Assembly (NCBI GenBank): GCA_024803745.1
Contig: JANJXV010000016.1
Location: 44,970,263 to 45,034,262, forward strand
Length of the DNA: 64,000 bases
DNA from: Megascapheus bottae
Lineage: Eukaryota; Chordata; Mammalia; Rodentia; Geomyidae
Direction: 5' to 3'
Shown: piece after piece, positions 56,491 to 64,000 of the stretch
Layout of the letters: each line of letters begins with the position of its first letter
Numbering within the stretch: the stretch's first letter is position 1
Notes under the pieces: model-generated
The model's database searches: none
The model's input: only the letters and a program-made list of their open reading frames with translations
Told to the model about the DNA's origin: nothing
Made by a program: the position numbers and the translations under genes

Positions 56491-58384
56491 CTCTGCCCTG
56501 CGTCTGCTCCCATCCTTTCCAGTCTTCAGCCCCGTTCACAGTGGTGCCCGGCCCGGCCAGTCCTAACCGGCCAGCTCTCGCCCCGCTCCTCCACAGTCCT
56601 TCTGCACAGATGTCCTCACCCCGTGACCTCCCCGGGCGGCCCGGGTCCCGCAGAACGGCTCAACCAAGGCTGTTTAGACTGAGAGCCCTTAGGCAGCGGC
56701 CAGCCACCCAAATACTTCTAGGTTGGTTTCTGATCTCCTGTTTTCCAAAAGATTTTTGACAGAATACTAGAGTACACACATTAGAAGAACGTGAAGAGGG
56801 AATGGCGTGGAGGGCCGCGGGGACAGGAAGGGCAGGGAAGCCAGGGGCCCGATAATACAACTGCCCTGCGCTCCAGACTCAGTGGTGACACTTCTGTAAA
56901 TGACCTAGCACCCAAATAAGAAGCACAATAACACAGAGCAGTCAATTTCCAATATCCAAATGACAAAGACACCCATGTAGCTGTGGGAAATGACCGCCCT
57001 TTAAAGTATGAAGAAGAGCCAGGAACAGAGTAACACACACCTTCCCTCCCCACACACACCGCATTCCTCCCTGAGCAGAAAGATGACATTCAGCAACATC
57101 TCACAGAGGAAACTGCATTACAACCATAACAAAAAGAGCGGGGTTTGGTAACGGAAGAATGTTTTATAAACTGCCAAATTAATGCAATCCAGGTGCGCTG
57201 GCTCTGTGCTGGTTTGTATTACAAGAGGTAGACTGCGCGCAGCCCTTCAGGAAACTCACCAATATGCTCTGCCTTCCCCACTGATAAACAGGCTTCTGCA
57301 TCCTCTCTGCACAATGCGTGTAAGCTTTCTTCAGAAAATAATCACAAGCCCACGAGAAAGGAGAGCCCACGTGTCCATGTTTGTAAGAAAGCTGCAGTAT
57401 GTTTATTCCAGGGAAATGCTAAGAGGTTTGCAATGTGCTTTGTCTTGAGCGAGCGTGAGCAGGAGGAGTCTCGCAATACCTGAGGAAACTCGCCTGCTGG
57501 AACCAGGGAGACCAGTGTGACATAGTTTGCGGTGCTTGTTGCTCTTTCTAGCCTGAGGTGGACACGGAGCCCTCATCTGATTTTTCACCCCACTGGTGTC
57601 ATTTGCATCGGGAGCACTACGTGTGATGGAGTTCTAAATCAGGTTTGAATCCCTCATTGTTGCTTAAGATGACTTCCAAAGTGTGTTGCTATAAAGCAGC
57701 CCTCGGTAAACATGGTGCATCGGGAGCCATTGCGCTGTGGCCGTGGAGCGGCAGGCGTTTTCTCGGGCTGAGCATGCTTGGCTTCCTCTCTAGAGTCACA
57801 CCAGTGTGTGACGGGACACCGTCACCACCGGAACATCTGAGACACGGAGGCAGGGGCGGAGGCGTCCCCCCGTGACACCCCGCAGGGGAGCAGCGCTATT
57901 CTCACAAATGTCTCTTCTGTACTCATTTCGCCACTCTCACCAATTGTTCACGCCGTGTTCGTCCCTCTTGGGAGGTGTTTTGTCCAAAATCTAGGCTGTG
58001 GCTTCAATGAAGACTCGGGTCACGCGGGGTGGCTGGGAGCCGATTGCAGGCCCGCTGCCTGCATTGTGTTCAGTGCCCTGCCCTGCTGCAAGCCTCACCT
58101 CCCGGGTTTGCAGTTATTTCATGAGAAATGCTCCAGCAGTGGCGATGTCTTGCAAACCCCATGCCTGGCACAGGTTGTGTTGAAAGAATCAAAACTCAGT
58201 TTACAACTTGCTATTCAACATAGGTCTTAGTCTTAGCTCCCTCTGCCCACAGCTCTTACCCTTCCTGCCTGGCCTACCATTTCTAATCGTTGGGCCAGTG
58301 ACCACTTGCACCCCACACAGAAACTCTGTACTTTTACTCCCAGCCTTCCAGACTTAATGGTTTGAAATTAGAATTTACTTAGTT
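56491..58384. other. Single-copy DNA, no gene seen
   Basis: GC-rich near the array and mixed later. Frames up to about 100 codons are unrecognised. No repeat family was recognised. Confidence 0.5.
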
Positions 58385-58640
58385 TTTGTATCGCATGAAC
58401 ATTAACAAAGTTTGCTCTGGACTTGTTCTGGAGGCATTGCTGCTCTGGCTTACAGGGATTTACACTCTGCTTACTTTTTTTGAGGAACCTCTACACCGTT
58501 TTCCAGAGTGGCTGAACAAATTTACCTTCCCCCAACAGCGGATCAGGGCTCCCTTTCAGCCATGCCCTTGCCAGCATTTATTATTGTCTGTTTTCTAGTA
58601 GGGGAAATACTAGGCTTCCTGGTCATAGGTAGAACTCTTT
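58385..58640 (-). mobile_element. L1 3' UTR fragment, minus strand
   Basis: TTTTGAGGAACCTCTACACC, GTTTTCCAGAGTGGCTGAAC, AAATTTACCTTCCCCCAACA and CCTTGCCAGCATTTATTATT in sequence are the familiar antisense signature of an old L1 3' end. The copy is non-coding and diverged. The left limit is approximate. Confidence 0.7.
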
Positions 58641-58727
58641 GAATAAAGATCCAGGAGCACAGCAAATCAAAGAATGACTAGATTGGAAGGCTTGCATCAA
58701 ACTAACATATTTCCACATGGAAAAGCA

Positions 58728-59125
58728 CTCAGCCAGTGGCTCACACCTTTAATTCTAGCTACCTACCCTTTTTATTTTTACCCATCCTAGGCTTGAGCTC
58801 AGGGCCTGAGCACTGTTGTTGGGCTTTCTCAAAGCTAGAGCTCTACCACTTGAGCCTCAGCACCACTTCTGGCTTTTTTCTATGTATGTGGGGGGTACCG
58901 AGGAATTGAACCTGGGTCCTCGTGCATGCTGGGCAAGCACTTTAACCACTAGGCTAAACTCCCGGCCCCCTCCATGAGACTCTTATCATCAGTGAATCAC
59001 AGAAAAAGCCAGAAGTGGAGCTGTGGCTCGAGTAGCAGAGTGCTAGCCTTGAGCAAAAGTAGCTTAGAGATCGCACACAGGTCCACAGTTCAAGGCCCAA
59101 TACTGGCAATAAATACATAAATAAA
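58728..59125 (+). mobile_element. Composite SINE split by a second SINE
   Basis: The head GCCAGTGGCTCACACCTTTA, then ATTCTAGCTACC, stands at 58,728-58,767. The rest of the same type of element, CCATGAGACTCTTATCATC through GTTCAAGGCCCAATACTGGC and an A-rich tail, resumes at 58,970. The middle of the head is missing, apparently replaced by the minus-strand SINE at 58,768-58,969. The outer element must therefore be older than the inner one. Confidence 0.8.
58768..58969 (-). mobile_element. Dimeric ID-type SINE inserted in an older SINE, minus strand
   Basis: It starts with a T-rich tail (CTTTTTATTTTT) and CCTAGGCTTGAGCTCAGGGC. The reversed linker is GGCTTTTTTCTATGTATGTG. The reversed B box is GGAATTGAACC (58,902-58,912) and the reversed A box CCACTAGGCTA (58,946). 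It ends AAACTCCCGGCCCC. No target-site duplication is obvious, and part of the host element is lost. Confidence 0.85.
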
Positions 59126-59127
59126 GG

Positions 59128-59420
59128 TTTTCTTCTTCTTTTTTTCAATTGCATTTTATTGTCGGGTGATGTATAGAGGGGTTACAGTTGTATTCATCCA
59201 GTGGTACATACACTGCTTCAAGAATATCGATACCCCTTCCCATGTTTTCCTCCCAGTTTCCTTCTCCCCACCCCTCCCAATCATCTTGTTTTTCCCTTCC
59301 CTACCCTATTTCCAATACACAAATAAATGTATATACAATATACCAGGTACCAAAGTCAGATATGTGACAGGAAACAAATACCTGGCCACAACATATTGCT
59401 ACTCTGCAAGTGCGGGAGAT
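59128..59420. mobile_element. Possible interspersed repeat of unknown family
   Basis: A T-rich start (TTCTTCTTCTTTTTTTCAAT) is followed by TTTTATTGTCGGGTGATGTA and TAGAGGGGTTACAGTTGTAT, then a pyrimidine-rich CCTTCCC segment. I have an impression of a common rodent repeat in antisense orientation, but cannot name it. It directly follows the SINE tail. Confidence 0.3.
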
Positions 59421-61428
59421 TCGCAACTCTGAATAGAAGTAGTTGATGAAGCAATGGTGTTATTTTCTCTTACCATCCATATGTTATTTAGGGAATTAAA
59501 ATCATGCCAATGATTTCTTGTATTAAACTAATAATTTGAGAAGCTCGGCAAAAGAAAAAATTGCTGTGGAATTATAATAGGAAATAATAGTACCTTTCTT
59601 TTTAGATCAGATGAAGGCAGTTTTCAATGGGAAAAATCGAGATTGTTCACCAGGGAATATAGCATTAGGGTTCTAATTTCATACTTTGAAAGCTTGGTTT
59701 AAACAGATAAATGATTTTAAAGCTGTTTGGCTGTGTTAACTTTGTTGTCAAAATCACCGAGTTCTCGGGGAAGCTGAAGACAGCACAGTGTGCCAATTTG
59801 CCTTTTGTGCTCATTAGCTACAAATTGCTCTTCCCCACAAAAAACATAAATCAAACGTATACATTCTCTTTTTGATTTGGAAATGCACTTTCATGAGTCA
59901 CTTGTGATAAATTGCAAAGTGGGAACTCACGAGGCACAAGAAGAGCAGGCTGCTTAGCCATGTATCATTTGCTTTTAAATGTCATGAGCGGAGAGAGGGC
60001 CCTTCACTGAGACACCATTATCACTCCGCCGAAGCTGGCTCAACACGAAAATGCTTCTGCTTCGATATTTCTGAGAAAGGGTTGCAGCCACTTTAAAATT
60101 CCAGAATTTAAGAGCAGATTGATCATTCTTTCCTTACTCGAGTACTCATGGTAACGGCGGAAATATGGATCGCACGTTACATTTAAGTGTATGTTCATGT
60201 TTCGTTTTGCAAATGTGAATGAATCTGAAGTGATACGGAGTGGTGGTGCAAATTCGTGGAGTGGTGTCTGCTGTGCAGTGTCTAGGTCCCCAGGGTTTGT
60301 CTCCTGACACACGCCTGTCCTGTGCACCGGCGAGGCCTGCTGGGGCTCTGTGAGATCCTTCTAGGCTGCTGGGGAGGAGGGGACGGCCGCTTTCTGTGAG
60401 GTGGGCCTGCCCGGCAGCTCCGAACCTCACAGGCGGGAGACCCGGGCTGTGACCCAGGCCCCAGAGGCTGCGGGCACACTTGTGTGCCCAGAACCCAACA
60501 CTCCTGCTCCTCTACCACAGGGAACGGGATAGTCGGTCACTCTTAAGTGAATTATGTACCTACATGAATTTTATAGGAATGCACTCTTTTTCAAACCAAA
60601 GAAATGTCAAATGAGCGTGGATGAAATTCTCCTGGGTCCTTGTGCCAGCTCCAGAGCCAGCCTTGTGGTGTGATTTGGACCTGACTTTAGCCCACAACCC
60701 AGAGCTCCAAACTGAGAGCCCACCCCAGCTTCCAGGAATGCTGGCGGCTTCTGGGACCGTGGCTTGCACGGTCCTTCCCCTGGGTGTGCAGCTCCGGGTG
60801 AACAGGCTTCCGTACCCCTCACCCTCATCGCCTCAGAGCTCAGAGACGAAGGAAATACCTGGATGTGCCAGGTTGGGACCACGGATTCGGGACTGTGATC
60901 CACGTCCTCACCTTTCTGCAGTCCCGAGCCCTGGAGACCCGTGCGGTCACTCTGGACACAGTGACATCTGCACAGCATCTCCAGTGCAGCCCCCACTTCT
61001 CTCCATCCACTCCTGTTTGCCCTGTGGTCTTCGCAAGACCCTGAGCTGAGCGCCAAGCCTCAGACTTCCCAAAACAAGGAGGACTCTGAGAAAGGAGCTG
61101 GCCGTTTCTCTGCAGCATAAAGACATAGGCCAGCCAGGCCGGGAGGCCACACCGTGACCTCTGCGGCTGACTTCTTGAGTGTGTGGCTTTGCCAGCCTCA
61201 GCGCATGGCCTGTGCTCTGATGGTCCCTGAACAGACGCAGGGGAAGCGCGCTGAGTGCCCGCTCATCTCTTACACGGAGGACAAACCTCCACTCGCTTTC
61301 CTTTGGCTATGATGCCGGTTAGGTTTGAGTCCCCAGATAATCATGCCTAGAAGAGCTAAGAGCCAAAGAGGGAGAAGGGAAGTCAGGCGACAGCAGCATG
61401 GCCCCCACCCTGCTCGAAACAGAGCAGG
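59421..61428. other. Single-copy DNA, no gene seen; AT-rich to 60,250
   Basis: 59,421-60,250 is AT-rich and structured (GTGCTCATTAGCTACAAATT, TGAGTCACTTGTGATAAATT) and could hold regulatory elements. From 60,280 it is GC-rich with overlapping unrecognised frames. Confidence 0.5.
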
Positions 61429-61636
61429 AGAGCCCACCAGTCCTGAGAGCCCCACCAGTGCCCAGAGGCCCCACCTGTCCCCACAGCCTCCACCTGTCCC
61501 CAGAGCTCCCATCAGTCCCCAGAGCCCCCATCAGTCCCCAGAGCCCCCATCAGTCCCCAGAGCCCCACCAGTCCCCACAGCCCCCACCTGTCCCCAGAGG
61601 CCCCACCAGTCCCCAGAGGCCCCACGAGTCCCCAGG
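61429..61636. repeat. 18-19-bp tandem repeat, about 11 copies
   Basis: The unit CAGTCCCCAGAGCCCCCAT and its variants (CCAC ends, CTGTCCCCACAG) repeat with 18-19-bp spacing. The minus strand reads GGGGACTGATGGGGGCTCTG and continues, with G-runs of four and five separated by 4-6 nt. The chance frames across it have no stops because of composition. Confidence 0.85.
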
Positions 61637-63718
61637 CCCAGCAGGTCTGCTGGGCTCGGGCAGCTAGGAAGAGGTGAGGCTGGGGCCACACGTATGGAGG
61701 GGCAGGAGGCTGAGCGGGAAGCAGGCCATCGACCTTACACAGTACCACAAGGCCGAGGCAGGTCCGGGGCCGGGGCGGGGGGAGCCGGCAGGCCTGGTGC
61801 TGGGGGAAGCAGGGCCTGGCTGACCTTGGAGGGCTGGGGGTGAGGGATTTCTCTCTTGCTGAGTCTGCACGCTGACACCCAGGTGTGGGCGCCTCGTACG
61901 ATTCTCAGGTGATGAGTGTGGGAGACAAGGGCCACGCGTGGAATCCTGGCTCGGCTTTACAAACCAGAGAGAAGGCGCGGGATTGCCACGGCGCGAGGTC
62001 GTACTCAGAACGGGAGGCAGCCGTCTTCAGTGCGAGTCTCACCAGATGGAGTCTCTCCAGGGCGCTTGGCGCCACCCCCACGCCCGAGGGGAAGCCATTC
62101 CCGCAAGAATTTGGGGGCAAGCACACCTCCACGGTGACGGTGGCTCTCAACCTGAGCCTGTGTCCACGGTGGGTGAGCAGAAAGGGGTTCCCTGCCCCAT
62201 GCCAGCCCCTCGCCCCTGCCCCGTCCCCCCTGGAGAAAAGCAGCCGAGCTAAGGACTGGACGAAGAGAAAGGATGCAATTTTCTTTGAGGTAAGCAGTCC
62301 AGCGGTTTATTTAATAAATTTATATGAGATTTTCCTCCCAAAGAACTAAAAAGAGGAGAACCAGCAGTAATCAAGACGTCTTAATTCCTTGACATAAACA
62401 TACACACAGATTAATGAAGCTTGCAGGGATTCTTTATAAAGGAAAGATTGCTTATCGATCCATATCAAAATTTTCATGCTAATCCCAGCGAAGAGATAGA
62501 GTATCTGGTATCAGAGTTAATAATCTGATTGCCTAGCTGTCCCAGACAATTCCAGCGGCTGTGAGCTCTAATCAGGGCCCGTCGTCTCATTTCAGTGTGC
62601 TTGGCGTCCGCGGCCCCGCGGCCCCGCACCCCGCCACAGCCTCGACAGTGATGGAAGATATGATGTAAGCATGTTGACAAATTAAATTTTTACATTTCAG
62701 AGGCGATTTGCGGAGGACGCTTGTGTCTAGAATATGGGTCCGATTATAGAATTCCATAGTGCACCGGATCAATTCCTTTGTTAGGTTGTGTCTTTCCTTT
62801 GACCTCAGCCTTCGAGCTGCTGCTAATGGCAATTCGTCTGCAACTTCCTAGCGTGGGGGAGAAAAAGGAAGGAAAAATGCAGAGGTGGCCGTGTTTCTTG
62901 CTCACAGAGGTCTTCTTATTTTCTTTTTCTTTTTCTTTTTTTGGCCAAGTAAGGGATGCCACAATTAAAAAGAAAGAGCAGGCAGTACAAACTTGTACAG
63001 CTCACATAGGTGGTACACATCTAGTAGCAGCCAAATGATTATTTCTGAAAGTTAAATGGAACTGGAAGACATCCTTCCATTTGTTTGTTTCAATACATGC
63101 CGTTTTTTTCCTCCTCTCCAGTAAGTACAGAGCAAAAGCTTCGTAAAATGAGCGTGGTGTGCAGTCCTCAATATTTTGAGGCACAGTTTAATTTCATGTT
63201 GTTGATTCTACTCAAGCAATCCACTAATGGGGGACTAATTCTGAATTTGTTCTGGAAAGAGCTGTGTTTAAATTACATCACTTCAACACGCCAGTGAGGT
63301 GTTCTGTCTTCCATCGCGTTCCCGATTGTCTGTGGTGAGCTTTTAATTGTCTTCGTCCTATTTGTGAAGACAAAGAAATAAAGAAAGACTCTTCCTAGGT
63401 GAGGAATAAAAGCGCACGTGGTGGAGGGACCACTGAGAACGTGTGTGGAGGTGTTCACACCCTGGGGCACCGGCCGGATTTCCTCCAGGGTTTCCTTCAC
63501 TTGAGGAACAGATTTGTCTGGCTTCCTCAGAGTTTCGGGGACATGAGCAGCAGGGGTCTGCCTTACCCTCCTTCCCCAGGACATCTCCATTCCCTGCAGT
63601 CCCAGCTCTCCCTCCTGCTGCGGGTGGGCGGGCGTCTTCCTGGCTCTGAGCTCCTGTGTGCTTTCTGCATCCTCCCAGGAGCAGCTGAGGCTCAGGTCTG
63701 GAGGATGGAGCCGGGAGC
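61637..63718. other. Single-copy DNA, no gene seen
   Basis: A CpG-rich stretch of about 100 bp (61,975-62,045) and another (62,578-62,640, with CGTCCGCGGCCCCGCGG) lie here, both too short to call islands. 62,280-62,560 is AT-rich and structured and could be regulatory. No domain was recognised. Confidence 0.5.
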
Positions 63719-63745
63719 GGGGGGGGGGGGGGGGGGGGGGGGGGG
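63719..63745. repeat. Poly-G run of 27
   Basis: Twenty-seven consecutive G follow GAGCC GGGAGC. Homopolymer length in an assembly is uncertain. Another short G-rich array follows 55 bp later. Confidence 0.9.
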
Positions 63746-63799
63746 AGTTTGCTGGGATCCTCAGCTCACCCACAGCCCTGGTGGAGCCTCCCGGCAGAG

Positions 63800-63871
63800 G
63801 CCTGCCCCTGGGAGGTGGGGTGGGCCTGCCCCTGGGAGGTGGGGTGGGCCTGCCCCTGGGAGGTGGGGTGG
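63800..63871. repeat. 24-bp tandem repeat, 3 identical copies
   Basis: The unit is GCCTGCCCCTGGGAGGTGGG plus GTGG, repeated exactly three times. Runs GGG, GG, GGGG and GGG lie within each unit. Confidence 0.95.
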
Positions 63872-64000
63872 GGCTGGCTGTGGAAACAGCCCACGGACTC
63901 ACGGATGTGCCTGCCTGGCTTTGTCTATTTTCCTATAGCAGAATAACACTCAAATCTGAGTGTTTGTGAGTGTGTGTGTGTGTGTGGCGTGTGAGAGTAT
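63872..64000. other. Right edge with short (GT)n
   Basis: Single-copy DNA, then TGTTTGTGAGTG and a TG run (63,970-63,986) cut by the window edge region. No gene seen. Confidence 0.6.

Noticed and set aside
61975..62045. CpG island promoter
   Set aside because: CpG-dense for only about 100 bp, with no adjacent first-exon-like sequence.

Overview
The window is mammalian nuclear DNA, and I find no protein-coding exon in it that I can support. It holds GC-rich single-copy sequence broken by minisatellites, scattered AT-rich blocks that look like non-coding regulatory DNA, and interspersed repeats. The repeats point to a rodent. Many are dimeric tRNA-derived (ID-type) SINEs with clear Pol III A and B boxes, and others are composites with a B1/Alu-like head and an ID-type tail. 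This architecture is what I know from geomyoid rodents (kangaroo rats, pocket mice, pocket gophers). That assignment comes from memory of SINE families, and neither the species nor the locus can be fixed from the sequence.

Layout. 1-8,300: single-copy DNA with a degenerate 21-bp repeat and a 14-bp repeat. 8,333-11,411: a composite SINE, a decayed minus-strand L1, and a facing GT/AC pair. 13,391-14,041: a SINE whose tail runs into a 0.55-kb CA-based minisatellite. 18,826-26,374: a 7.5-kb array of a 48-bp unit, about 157 copies, the dominant feature. 26,659-26,869 and 28,087-29,065: a 19-bp repeat and a 10-bp repeat, completing a cluster of three minisatellites within 10.3 kb. 29,066-32,685: GC-rich single-copy DNA. 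32,686-36,240: a SINE-rich, AT-rich block. 36,240-54,036: single-copy DNA with small repeats, several SINEs, an L1 3' end and candidate conserved elements. 54,037-56,490: a second large array, 44-bp unit, about 56 copies. 58,385-59,420: an L1 end and a nested SINE pair. 59,420-64,000: single-copy DNA with G-rich short arrays near the right edge.

The most striking observation concerns the 48-bp array. Read on the minus strand, each standard unit carries two near-perfect 5' splice-site sequences (CAG|GTGAGT and GAG|GTGAGT), so the array holds well over two hundred U1-type donor sites in tandem. Its sequence variants fall mostly at CpG sites, and shared rare variants reveal a higher-order duplication. 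The 10-bp array carries a GTGAG donor-like core on the opposite strand and also fits the G-quadruplex formula with 7-nt loops. The long open reading frames over these arrays follow from unit length and composition, and I do not call them genes.
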